Positions 1 to 7,770 of a stretch of DNA of 58,677 nt are shown here, in pieces. Source of the stretch: an uncultured Oscillibacter sp. (GTDB lineage Bacteria; Bacillota; Clostridia; Oscillospirales; Oscillospiraceae); the NCBI GenBank assembly GCA_910585245.1, contig CAJUCO010000013.1:1-58677 (forward strand). Reading direction: 5' to 3'. The notes beneath the pieces are model-generated. The model made no database searches, was not told the origin of the DNA, and was given only the letters and a program-made list of their open reading frames with translations. Within the stretch, counting starts at the first letter, position 1, and each line of letters starts with the position of its first letter. Both the position numbers and the translations under genes were made by a program.

Positions 1-99
1 TAAGTTTGAAACAGACAAAAATATCTGGGCCTAAGGAAAAGGGCGCAACAAACCAAGCCCTCATCCGAGTGCCGAAGAACAGATAAGTGATAAAGGCGG

Positions 100-1365
100 C
101 TAAGGCGTGGCCGCAGGAGTATGAACCTCATCTGTGAAAATGTACCCCCGCTTACGGAGCAGTTCCAACCCCTGAGCTTTGGAAATCACGACGGAGTGCT
201 CAGTCATCTTGTCAGCAAGATAGCCCTTTGCTGAATAGGGTTCCAGCCTGGACAGGACGTTCCAGATAGCGGTCAGGAGCATCCTGCACACGGCGATGAT
301 CGCCTTCTTGTGCCCATGGCGGGCTTTGATTCTGCGGTAGCGTTCCTTGCATTCAGAATACTTGTCAGATTTGATGACGGCATTCGCGATTTGAACCAGG
401 AGAGGCTTCAAATAGCAGCCAGCACGGGAAATACGGGTGGATTTCACCTTTTTGTTGCTCTGGTCGTTACGAGGGCAGCAGCCAGCCCAGGAAACCAAGT
501 GCTTTGCGGAGGGGAATACCGACATATCCACGCCAATCTCGGAGATGAGAGCGACAGCCGTCAACGGTGCGGCAGAGAAACCAGGAACTGTACGGATCAG
601 TTCCAGCTGGTGGGGATAGGGTTCCGCAAGCCGAAGGATTTCAGCTTCGATATGCTCGCGGTGTTCATTGAGCTGGTCGATGTGCAGCAGGCATTCCTTG
701 AGCTTGGCGGCCTGTTCACGGGATACTGCCCCATCTACAGCAGCCTGAATCTCTTCAACAGGGTGCTTGCAGCGCCGGTCGATAAATGGGGTCACATCAA
801 ACTGCTCACCGGGATGGTCCAAGATGTGTTGGATGATGGAACGTGAGGATTTCCCAAACACGTCAGAAAACACATCGTCCAGCTTCAGGTTGGAAACAGT
901 CAGGCAGTTTTGGGTGCGGTTCTTCTCCCCGGCCAGCATATTGGTGAGCTTCACACGATAGCGCATCAGGTCACGGAGCTGGCGGATGTTGGGCGGCGGG
1001 ATAAAGCTGGGCTTGACCATGCCGCACATATACAGGTCGCAAATCCACTTGGCATCCTTACGGTCGGTTTTGTTGCCCTTCTGCGGCTTTGTGTACTTGG
1101 GGTGGGCCAGTGTGACCCAGCAGCTCTTTTCAAGGATATTGAATACAGGAATCCAGTATTTCCCTGTGGATTCCATACAGACGTCCGAACAGGAGTATTT
1201 GGCAAGCCAGCCAGCTAAGTCCTGCAATCCTCTGGAGAACGAGGAAAAGCGAGCTTGTTTGTACTCCGTCCGGCCATTGGAATCCGTGATGCCGATGCAG
1301 GCAAATATCCAAGTCTTGTGAACGTCCAGTCCACAACAGTTTTTGCGGAGGATTTTGAACGCCAT
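100..1365 (-). CDS. IS110-family transposase (DEDD plus Ser type)
   Basis: The 421-residue protein is a complete IS110-family transposase, the enzyme that moves the insertion sequence. The N-terminal RuvC-like DEDD domain shows CGLDVHKTW, MESTGKYW and the DRKDAKWICDLY pair of acidic residues. The C-terminal domain shows HLVSWAGCCP and STRISRAGCYLK, the region carrying the family's catalytic serine. I chose the ATG at 1365 because GGAGGGAGG lies just upstream; the reading frame stays open further upstream to 1467 but has no good site there. Family members work with a structured non-coding RNA encoded beside the gene, and about 300 bp of non-coding, hairpin-rich DNA precedes this one. No frameshift is seen, so the gene is probably functional. 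Confidence 0.9.
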   Translation of the reverse strand: MAFKILRKNCCGLDVHKTWIFACIGITDSNGRTEYKQARFSSFSRGLQDLAGWLAKYSCSDVCMESTGKYWIPVFNILEKSCWVTLAHPKYTKPQKGNKTDRKDAKWICDLYMCGMVKPSFIPPPNIRQLRDLMRYRVKLTNMLAGEKNRTQNCLTVSNLKLDDVFSDVFGKSSRSIIQHILDHPGEQFDVTPFIDRRCKHPVEEIQAAVDGAVSREQAAKLKECLLHIDQLNEHREHIEAEILRLAEPYPHQLELIRTVPGFSAAPLTAVALISEIGVDMSVFPSAKHLVSWAGCCPRNDQSNKKVKSTRISRAGCYLKPLLVQIANAVIKSDKYSECKERYRRIKARHGHKKAIIAVCRMLLTAIWNVLSRLEPYSAKGYLADKMTEHSVVISKAQGLELLRKRGYIFTDEVHTPAATP

Positions 1366-1499
1366 TTGCCTCCCTCCAAACGCAATATTTGAGGAGGTTC
1401 GGCAGGGACTGGCCACCCGGCAAAATCGAGTCGATTCGAAAGAGATAAGTTTACGGGCTACTGTCATGCGCCATTCGTTGATGCCTTAACGGGTGGCCG

Positions 1500-1652
1500 A
1501 ACCATATAGAAATGCGGGGTTGCCGCTATACTGCCCCGCCACTCACCTCCACGGTTTGTGTAGTGTGCCGGACTCTCCCGTGGACAGTATAGCAAATCAA
1601 TATTTCCAGCGAAAGCACCTGCGTTTCATAACTCCGTCGGTGCCTTTCGCAG
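1500..1652 (-). ncRNA. Candidate IS110 bridge RNA region
   Basis: The stretch between the transposase start (1365) and the DUF6809 gene (1670) is non-coding and holds three hairpins. These are 1609-1650 (11 bp with one bulge), 1548-1584 (7 bp closing a 23-nt loop) and 1514-1539 (6 bp closing a 14-nt loop). IS110-group elements encode a bridge RNA upstream of the transposase, on the same strand, with a 5' stem followed by two loops that pair with target and donor. Number, order and position fit, but I could not test loop complementarity, so this is inference. Confidence 0.4.
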
Positions 1653-1669
1653 AAAGGCGGTTTATAGAA

Positions 1670-1966
1670 ATGAGAAAAATTCTGGAGGATTTCTACTACG
1701 GCAACATCACACCCTGCGATCAACAGATGGCGCCTGACTCGGAGATGAAGCAGGCAGTGGATCGTGTCTCCAAATGCGAGGAACAGTTGACAGAACTCCT
1801 TGATGAAGAAGGGAGGCACATCCTCACCAGGCTCACACGCTCCCAGCAGGAGATTGACAGCAGAACGGCTCTGGAGAATTTCATCCTGGGCTTTCGGCTG
1901 GGCATTAGGCTGATGGCGGAATGCATGGATGATAACGATGGCGATACAAGAAGTGGAGGTGAATAG
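1670..1966 (+). CDS. DUF6809 family protein, element A copy
   Basis: A 98-residue, acidic, mostly helical protein matching the DUF6809 pattern (MRKILEDFYYGNITPC at the N terminus, GFRLGIRLMAECM near the C terminus). Its function is unknown; the family is common next to integrases in Clostridia. It is nearly identical to the copy at 14998-15294. Homology between the copies begins only a few bases before the ATG. Here the upstream sequence is foreign and the AAAAGGAGGG site of the other copy is missing, with only AAAGGCGG left. The start at 1670 was chosen by comparison with that copy, although the frame stays open upstream into the insertion sequence. It ends two bases before the integrase gene. 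Confidence 0.8.
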   Translation: MRKILEDFYYGNITPCDQQMAPDSEMKQAVDRVSKCEEQLTELLDEEGRHILTRLTRSQQEIDSRTALENFILGFRLGIRLMAECMDDNDGDTRSGGE

Positions 1967-1968
1967 CA

Positions 1969-3123
1969 GTGGCAAAAAGGCGTGCCAATGGAGAAGGCAG
2001 TATCCGTAAACGCAAGGATGGCCGCTGGGAGGGGCGATACACCGCGGGCCGTGACCCGGTGACCGGAAAAGTGATTTACAAAAACGTGCTGGGCAGGACC
2101 CAGGCGGAAGTCAAGGCAAAGCTCAAGGCAGCGATTGAGGCAAATATGAATCTGGACATTGTGAAAGCGGAGCAGTACACAGTCGGTCAATGGATGGATG
2201 TGTGGTTTGAGAACTGCGCAAAAATCAAAGTCCGCCCCTCGTCCCATCAGACTTACCGAGGGTATATCGACAACCACATCAAGCCCAACATCGGCAGTGT
2301 TCCGCTGAGCAAGTTGTCCTCTCTGGATTTGCAAAAGCTGTACAAAAAGCTGCTGAACGGCGGCAGAGTGGAGCGGATCGAGTCTAAAAAGCAGGCCAAG
2401 GGCCTCAGCGCCAAGACAGTGCGGAACATCAATCAGGTGATTTCCTCCGCTATGGACTTCGCAAAGGATCAGAAACTGATCGCAGGCAACCCGACAAATG
2501 GCTGCGCCCTGCCGAAGCTGGAGCACCGAGAGATGAAGACGCTGCCCGTAGAGCAGTTGGCATCGTTCCTGCGGGAGGCGAAAGAAACTGGCGTCTTTGA
2601 GATGTACTACATCGAACTGGCGACGGGCCTCCGGCGTGGAGAACTGCTGGGCCTGAAATGGGAGGATATCGATTTGGAGCAGGGCAGCCTCCGGGTTCAG
2701 CGGCAGGTCTGCCGGATCGATGGCGAGATCGTGGAGGCGCCGCTAAAGACGAAGAACGCCTACCGGATTCTGCCGTTGTCGGCAGATGCGGTGGAAGTCC
2801 TGAAAGAGCAGAGAAGGAAAAGCGGCAGCAACCAATACGTATTCCCATCTCCAACAGGAGGTCCCATCTCACCGGACAGTGTGCTCCATATGCTCCACCG
2901 GGTGCTGAAGCGGGCGGGGCTGCCGAAGGTGAGGTTTCACGACCTTCGGCACACCTTCGCAACCCTGGCACTGCAAAACGGCGTGGATATCAAGACAGTC
3001 TCCGGGATGCTGGGCCACTACTCAGCCGGATTCACCCTGGACACCTACACCCACGTCACCACCTCCGCGAAGAGGGAAGCGGCAAATACGATGGGCAGTA
3101 TCCTCTCCGGTGCTGTCCGGTAG
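1969..3123 (+). CDS. int: Tyrosine integrase of element A
   Basis: A 384-residue phage-type integrase that recombines the element with the 3' end of the tRNA-fMet gene. The N-terminal arm-binding domain (GEGSIRKRKDGRWEGRYT) is followed by a SAM-like core-binding domain at about 60-170 and the catalytic domain. The catalytic domain shows ATGLRRGE (Arg, near 220), HDLRHTFA (His-x-x-Arg, near 323), LGH and TLDTYTH with the nucleophilic Tyr near 358. By eye about 17 residues differ from integrase B. The gene lies directly after DUF6809 and ends 125 bp before the att repeat, the usual position for tRNA-site integrases. All catalytic residues are intact. Confidence 0.93.
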   Translation: MAKRRANGEGSIRKRKDGRWEGRYTAGRDPVTGKVIYKNVLGRTQAEVKAKLKAAIEANMNLDIVKAEQYTVGQWMDVWFENCAKIKVRPSSHQTYRGYIDNHIKPNIGSVPLSKLSSLDLQKLYKKLLNGGRVERIESKKQAKGLSAKTVRNINQVISSAMDFAKDQKLIAGNPTNGCALPKLEHREMKTLPVEQLASFLREAKETGVFEMYYIELATGLRRGELLGLKWEDIDLEQGSLRVQRQVCRIDGEIVEAPLKTKNAYRILPLSADAVEVLKEQRRKSGSNQYVFPSPTGGPISPDSVLHMLHRVLKRAGLPKVRFHDLRHTFATLALQNGVDIKTVSGMLGHYSAGFTLDTYTHVTTSAKREAANTMGSILSGAVR

Positions 3124-3144
3124 TTTGCGGACATTTCGCCGTCT

Positions 3145-3182
3145 GGGTCAGCGCTTGGGTCAAGGCGCTGACCCAAGTTTTT
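3145..3182 (+). terminator. Terminator after integrase A
   Basis: A 10-bp stem (3145-3154 with 3165-3174) is followed by a short T-rich tract. The equivalent hairpin after integrase B is 11 bp and ends in six T residues. Confidence 0.7.
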
Positions 3183-3211
3183 GCTCGGATTATTTCGACG
3201 CAAGAACAAAG

Positions 3212-3247
3212 AAAAAGCTCTGAAATCGTAAGATTTCAGAGTTTTTT
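3212..3247 (-). terminator. Att-proximal hairpin, element A
   Basis: Perfect stem of about 16 bp with a 4-nt loop and A/T flanks on both sides, immediately beside the att repeat. In element B the equivalent hairpin sits just downstream of tRNA-fMet and would terminate it. Here no intact tRNA precedes it. Confidence 0.6.
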
Positions 3248-3293
3248 TGGTTGCGGAGACAGGACTTGAACCTGCGACCTCCGGGTTATGAGC
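3248..3293. repeat. att repeat (tRNA-fMet 3' half), junction of elements A and B
   Basis: These 46 bp are identical to 16576-16621, which is the 3' part of the initiator tRNA gene from the anticodon loop to the encoded CCA. The 5' half of the tRNA is absent here, so this is an att site and not a gene. It marks the left end of element B and the right end of element A. Confidence 0.92.
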
Positions 3294-3622
3294 TGTGCTT
3301 CAAAGTACGGTTTGAACATTTCCCTTTCTTTCCGGAAATCTTTTATCCGAAGTCCAATGCTTTCCCGCTCTCTTTCCTCCGTTGTCTCCACTGCCTTTTT
3401 CCTGTTCTGGGTCAGGTTATGGGTCAGGCGGAGGACAGGAGTGCGGACAAAGGCCTCACGGATTGCACCAGCGTCTGCAAAGAAAAACTCGCTGGGAAAT
3501 CTGATCTTTAGTGCACCCAACTTGTGCCCATGATCCCATGGGCTTTAGCTGTATGTGTTATTGCCCAGGCACCGACTTTTCCGGTGCTTCACTTCCTGCG
3601 CACTTCCGCACTATAGAAGTCC
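3294..3622. other. Left-end non-coding region of element B
   Basis: No convincing gene. Bases 3461-3503 resemble 14870-14913 just after the relaxase gene; in both places one frame reads DCTxVCKEKL. This suggests a degraded leftover of the same module at the element's other end. The rest holds nothing I recognise. Confidence 0.4.
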
Positions 3623-5509
3623 TTATTTCATATGACTGCAAAACTCCTCAAAGGAATCTGTTTTCAGCAGCTCCATGGTTCGCTCAGGGGAACTGAACAA
3701 CTCAATGACCAGATCAAACGCCGCCTTAAAATGCTTCATGTCCTGCTCGGAGATGCCAACCAGCAGAATGAAATGGATCATCCGTCCGCTCCATGAAAGG
3801 GGCGTGTCATTGTGAACAACACAGATAAAAGAACGCTCCGCGTAACAGCTGATGGCATGAGGCACCGCCAGCACGTCAGTAAACACCGTGCTGGAGAGGG
3901 ACTCCCGCCGCAGAACATCCTCGATGAACTCTCCTGTCACATAACCGTTCTCCAGACAGCGCCCGCCTAAAAACCGGATATACTCCTCCGCGCTCTTTTC
4001 TTCAATGTTGCGGAAATACAGTTCTTTGTGGAACATCTGCCGCAAAAAGTCCCGTGTCTGGGCATGCTCCCGCTCCGTGTCAATATCGTCCAGTTCTTCC
4101 CGGAGGTGGGCAAGGTTCTGTTTGGTCAGGATGGGATTGACTTGTACCGTACGGAGTGCGGAGTCCGGCAACGGCAACGTGGTGATCACAAGGTCACATT
4201 CCGGGGGCCGCCTGAGATAGCGGTTCATGTCCAGCACCTCCGTCACCAGAATCCGGTCGGAGAAGGTGGTGCTGAGTTCGTCCACAAGCCGCTTGGAAAT
4301 CGTGTGGTAAGACTCCACGATCACCGCACAGGAGATATAGCTCTGATTCTGCTTGTTGCTCTTCAGAAACGAACCAAAGTGAAACGCAATAAACGCGATT
4401 TCGTCTTCGTTAAATTCTACATGGAACCTCTGGGCGAACAAATGGGCAAAGAATACCGCCATGTCGTAAACAGGCGCGTAATCTCGTTTGAACTGTGCAC
4501 CAATGGGATTGGGGTAGCTGATGCGGAAGGCGCACCTTCGCTGAGCGTAATACATATGGAGGGAAAACTGCTGGACAAATTCATTGTTGAATTCCGGTGT
4601 GCAATAGCGAAGGGATACCCGGTCCAGCAATTTAACGACATCATCAATAAAATCCTGACTGACAAGCGCCTGAATATCTGTCAGATCGTGCTCTGCGGAC
4701 AGGGCAATCAGGGCCAGAATCTGCTGGTAGTCCCGCTCAGGAATGCGGATGCCATAATCCCGGGCAAATGTTTCCGCGATCCGGTTTGCAAGATCGACAA
4801 TTTGATCCCGGTTTTGGAGATTCGCCAGCAGCTCCAGGGCCGGTGCCGCCTTCTCCTCCAGATCGTCCTTGGAGCCCAGCCGGATGAGGATGACCAGCAG
4901 ATGAATCAGCAGATTGTTCATGGCGAAATCGTTTAAATAGAGCTTCGCCTCCTGACAGAGCCCGTAGAGCTTTTGCATGATTCCCGGAATGTCCTGATTG
5001 GGGAACAGCTGCTCCAGGGCATCCCGGGTGTTGAAGAAACCGTAGGAGTTGTTGTTGGCGATGTTTCCAATCAGGCGGCGTTTGTTCAGCTCGCTTCCGC
5101 GCAGGAAGAACTGGTATTTCTGCGATTCGACCCGGAGGCTGTACTCCCGGACCAGGGACTTGATCTGCGGGATAATGGTATTGGTGATGGTACTGGCGCT
5201 GACATACAGCTCGTCCGCCTCGTCGAAGGCATTGATACCCACCTTGCTGGTCAGCAGGTCGGACAGCACCCGCCACACCCGGGCCTCGTTCTCCGTGGGT
5301 GTCTCGGTCAAATTGTAGTTGCTGTCCTTCAGACGGTATCCGTCTCGGGAGGAGAGGATCACCGCCTGCCCGTCCTCGTTGATTTCCCTGACATAATTGC
5401 GCACAGTCCGTTCGCTGATGCCCAGCATATTGGCCAGCATTGACGTGCGGCACCCCTCCTCCGACCTGGAGAGGATGCGGAGAAGCGCGTTTTTTTTATC
5501 GGCTTTCAT
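3623..5509 (-). CDS. LicR/MtlR-type PRD transcriptional regulator with PTS domains
   Basis: This 628-residue regulator probably activates the divergent PTS operon in response to sugar flux. Order: DeoR/HTH_11-type DNA-binding domain (SERTVRNYVREI, about 30-45), a second HTH region, PRD1 near 190 (NNLLIHLLVILIRL), PRD2 near 343 (FAHLFAQRFHVEF, FIAFHFGSF), an EIIB-like domain near 390 and an EIIA-like domain near 500-625 with the phosphorylatable histidine in LAVPHA (about 547). The EIIB-like part lacks the usual Cys-x-x-Gly-x-Gly loop and reads IVESYHTIS there, so that control site is probably lost. I prefer the ATG at 5509, with GAGGGGA seven bases upstream, over the TTG at 5515. It is transcribed away from the operon it borders. 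Confidence 0.87.
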   Translation of the reverse strand: MKADKKNALLRILSRSEEGCRTSMLANMLGISERTVRNYVREINEDGQAVILSSRDGYRLKDSNYNLTETPTENEARVWRVLSDLLTSKVGINAFDEADELYVSASTITNTIIPQIKSLVREYSLRVESQKYQFFLRGSELNKRRLIGNIANNNSYGFFNTRDALEQLFPNQDIPGIMQKLYGLCQEAKLYLNDFAMNNLLIHLLVILIRLGSKDDLEEKAAPALELLANLQNRDQIVDLANRIAETFARDYGIRIPERDYQQILALIALSAEHDLTDIQALVSQDFIDDVVKLLDRVSLRYCTPEFNNEFVQQFSLHMYYAQRRCAFRISYPNPIGAQFKRDYAPVYDMAVFFAHLFAQRFHVEFNEDEIAFIAFHFGSFLKSNKQNQSYISCAVIVESYHTISKRLVDELSTTFSDRILVTEVLDMNRYLRRPPECDLVITTLPLPDSALRTVQVNPILTKQNLAHLREELDDIDTEREHAQTRDFLRQMFHKELYFRNIEEKSAEEYIRFLGGRCLENGYVTGEFIEDVLRRESLSSTVFTDVLAVPHAISCYAERSFICVVHNDTPLSWSGRMIHFILLVGISEQDMKHFKAAFDLVIELFSSPERTMELLKTDSFEEFCSHMK

Positions 5510-5607
5510 GGCCAACTCCCCTCATCCTATGGCATCGGATTTTGCCAATATGAATCAGTATAGCAGAGAATGTCCCTCTGGAAAACCACACTTTTTGCCG
5601 GGGTGCT

Positions 5608-5627
5608 GGCAATCCTATCAGATTGCC
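5608..5627. promoter_or_regulatory. Palindromic operator candidate between regulator and PTS operon
   Basis: A perfect 7-bp inverted repeat, GGCAATC-N6-GATTGCC, in the region between the divergent LicR-like regulator and the EIIB gene. Similar half-sites (TTTTGCC, GGCA) flank it at about 5528 and 5656. A binding site for the regulator is the natural inference. I could not define a clear promoter for the PTS operon. Confidence 0.5.
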
Positions 5628-5739
5628 GGGATGGAGAAAAAACCTTGTTTTATCTTTTTGCCCCGGAATGGTAGATTATAGCCAAACACCGGAATGCGGT
5701 GCCGCATACGGATTCAAATGAAGAGAGGAGAAAATCATT

Positions 5740-6051
5740 ATGCTTCGTATTTTGCTTGCCTGTGGCATCGGAGCATCCACCGGCTTTATGGCCGCCAATA
5801 TGCGCAAGGCCGCCAAGGCCCAGAATCTGGATGTCACCATTCACGCTGTCAGCAAATCTCAGGTCCCCGAGTACGCTGACAAGATTGACCTGCTGCTGCT
5901 GGGTCCCCACTTCTCCGCTGAGGTCCCCAAGTACCGGGATATGCTGAAGGACCACCACGTCAAGGTCGCCTCTATTGATCCGGACAACTATGCTTCTCTG
6001 GACGGCGAGGCCATTCTGGAGGAGGCCATCGACTTTTACAACGAAGAGTGA
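5740..6051 (+). CDS. PTS EIIB component, lactose/cellobiose family
   Basis: A 103-residue cytoplasmic phosphocarrier that passes phosphate from EIIA to the sugar crossing EIIC. The active-site loop LLACGIGASTGFMA has the phosphocysteine at Cys8, and the length matches the family (100-105). GAGAGGAG precedes the ATG. It opens the operon and is followed 15 bp later by EIIC. Sequence type and the downstream GH1 enzyme point to cellobiose or another beta-glucoside; the exact sugar is inference. Confidence 0.93.
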   Translation: MLRILLACGIGASTGFMAANMRKAAKAQNLDVTIHAVSKSQVPEYADKIDLLLLGPHFSAEVPKYRDMLKDHHVKVASIDPDNYASLDGEAILEEAIDFYNEE

Positions 6052-6066
6052 GGGAGGAGGCCGATT

Positions 6067-7338
6067 ATGAAAGCGATTCAAGCGTGGATTGAAAAATACC
6101 TGGTTCCCGTTATGAACAAAATCACCCAGAACTTCTGGTTTGGCATTGTGGCCGACGCGATTCTGTACATCGTTCCCTTCTCTATGGTCAGCACCATTCC
6201 CTCTCTGTGGGGAATCCTCCGCCGTTTTGTCCCCGTCCTGCCGGACATCAGTGCTCTGAGCACCTATTCCTTCGGCATGATCGGATTGTTTGTAGTCTTT
6301 ATCATCCCCTATAACTGCCTGACCAAGCTGGAGAAAAAGGACAGGGCCATGATCGCCGGATTTACCGGCATCGGTGCCTATATGCTTTGTATGAACATGG
6401 TCAGCGTGGACGGCGGCTACTTGGTGGATCTGTCCAAGTTTGGCGCCGGCGGTATGTTCACATCCATGTTCGTTGGCCTGATCGTCGCCCTGGTTTACAA
6501 GCTGATGATCCAGTTCTCCTTTTTCGGCGAGGACAGCGTGATTCCTGACTTCGTGAAGAACTGGTTTGACAACATTCTTGCCATCCTCATCAGCCTGTTC
6601 ATCGCCTTCCTCTTCACAAACATCCTGAAGATCGACGTCTTCACCATGGTCCAATTCCTCATGAAGCCCGTTACCGGCTTCGCCCAGTCCATGCCCGGCG
6701 TGGTGATGATTACCTTCCTGCAAAATATTTTCTACTTCTTCGGCATCTCCGGCTGGGTGTTTACCCCGGTCACCCGCACCATCACCCAGGCCGCCATGGC
6801 CGAAAACGCCGCCCTGGTGGCGGAGGGACTGGCTCCCAAGAACATCTATGCCTACGGCTTCAGCCGCTACCACCACATTGGCGGCCAGGGCGCGACCCTT
6901 CCTCTGGCGTTCTATATGCTCTTCGCAAAATCCAAGCGGTACCGCGTCCTGGGCAAGGCCACGCTTGTGCCCTCCATCTTCAACATCAACGAACCCCTCC
7001 AATACGGCGCGGTTGTGGGAAACCCCTTCATGCTGATCCCCACCGTTCTCATTGCCATCATCCTCCCCGCCTTCTCTTACCTGTGGTTCACCTTTGGCTG
7101 GGGCACCATCAACTATGTCAATTTTGACATGAACTTCGCCCCCAACGCGATTTCGGCCTTCATGATGTCCGGCGGAGACTTCCGCAATGTCATCCTGGTG
7201 TGCATCAACCTCTTGATTGCGGCGGTCATCTGGTTCCCCTTCTTCAAAGCCGCAGACAAGGCCGAACTCCAAAAGGAGCAGGAGCGCGAAGCGGCCAAGG
7301 CCGCCAAGAAGGCCGCCAAGGAAGCCGCTGCGGACTGA
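6067..7338 (+). CDS. PTS EIIC permease, lactose/cellobiose family
   Basis: A 423-residue membrane permease that binds and translocates the sugar while it is phosphorylated. It has about ten hydrophobic segments and the family hallmarks YHHIGGQGATLPLAFYML (about 275) and NINEPLQYGAVVGNPFMLIP (about 315-335), the substrate-binding region. The C terminus is a charged Lys/Ala/Glu-rich cytoplasmic tail (KAELQKEQEREAAKAAKKAA), longer than needed for the fold. GAGGGAGGAGG precedes the ATG. It lies between EIIB and, after a 90-bp gap holding a hairpin repeat, EIIA. Confidence 0.93.
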   Translation: MKAIQAWIEKYLVPVMNKITQNFWFGIVADAILYIVPFSMVSTIPSLWGILRRFVPVLPDISALSTYSFGMIGLFVVFIIPYNCLTKLEKKDRAMIAGFTGIGAYMLCMNMVSVDGGYLVDLSKFGAGGMFTSMFVGLIVALVYKLMIQFSFFGEDSVIPDFVKNWFDNILAILISLFIAFLFTNILKIDVFTMVQFLMKPVTGFAQSMPGVVMITFLQNIFYFFGISGWVFTPVTRTITQAAMAENAALVAEGLAPKNIYAYGFSRYHHIGGQGATLPLAFYMLFAKSKRYRVLGKATLVPSIFNINEPLQYGAVVGNPFMLIPTVLIAIILPAFSYLWFTFGWGTINYVNFDMNFAPNAISAFMMSGGDFRNVILVCINLLIAAVIWFPFFKAADKAELQKEQEREAAKAAKKAAKEAAAD

Positions 7339-7369
7339 ATCCCTGATGATCCGCGGCTCAAATCAAATG

Positions 7370-7402
7370 TATTATTTCCGAACTTTTAGTTCGGGAATAA
7401 TA
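7370..7402. repeat. 33-bp palindromic repeat, copy 1
   Basis: A 13-bp stem with one wobble pair and a 7-nt loop, TATTATTTCCGAA...TTCGGGAATAATA. It matches two copies in the chromosome at 21733-21769 and 21826-21858. It sits between EIIC and EIIA and may reduce read-through or protect mRNA ends. Confidence 0.75.
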
Positions 7403-7428
7403 TCAAATCAAACAGGAGATTTTGCGCT

Positions 7429-7767
7429 ATGAGTGAAGCGAAAAAAGACATCAACATGATCGCCATGGAAGTCATCATGAACGCCGGTGACGGCCGGGAT
7501 AAGGTCGACGAGGCCCTGGCCGCTATGGCCGAGGGCAGATTGGAGCAGGCGGACGCGCTGCTCCGGGAGGCGGAGCAGCTGATTGCCAAGGCGCACAATG
7601 CCCAGACCGAGGTGGTGCAGAGCCAGGTCAGCGGCGAGGATACAGAGTACTCCCTGCTCTTTGTCCATGCCCAGGACACTGTTATGACCATCACCACCGA
7701 GCTCCGCATGGCGCAGAAGCTGCTTCCCATTGTGAAGATGCTGTTGGACAAACAGAAAGGAGAATGA
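7429..7767 (+). CDS. PTS EIIA component, lactose/cellobiose family
   Basis: A 112-residue all-helical phosphocarrier that accepts phosphate from HPr and hands it to EIIB. LLFVHAQDTVMT near residues 83-94 holds the phosphohistidine and QDTVM motif of the LacF/CelC group, and the length is typical. AGGAG lies upstream of the ATG. The stop is 3 bp before the GH1 gene, so the two are surely co-transcribed. Confidence 0.93.
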   Translation: MSEAKKDINMIAMEVIMNAGDGRDKVDEALAAMAEGRLEQADALLREAEQLIAKAHNAQTEVVQSQVSGEDTEYSLLFVHAQDTVMTITTELRMAQKLLPIVKMLLDKQKGE

Positions 7768-7770
7768 CCC

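Larger units (their letters stand above)
1..3293. mobile_element. Right end of integrative element A (truncated by window start)
   Basis: This is the right part of a tRNA-targeted integrative element. It holds a DUF6809 gene and tyrosine integrase A, followed by the attachment repeat at 3248-3293. The arrangement integrase, terminator, hairpin, att repeat is the same as at the right end of element B (14998-16621), so two related elements sit in tandem. The left end of element A lies outside the window, and an IS110-type insertion occupies the stretch before the DUF6809 gene. The boundary at 3293 is seen directly; the interpretation as a tandem element is inference. Confidence 0.7.

Noticed and set aside
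3236..3533. Overlapping 80-95 codon frames near the att junction
   Set aside because: They run through the att repeat, have no translation signals and match only a short degraded peptide.
5516..5739. Sigma-54 (-24/-12) promoter for the PTS operon
   Set aside because: TGGCAATCC...TTGCC looks similar at first, but the spacing is wrong, it is explained by the palindrome, and the regulator lacks the AAA+ domain of LevR-type activators.
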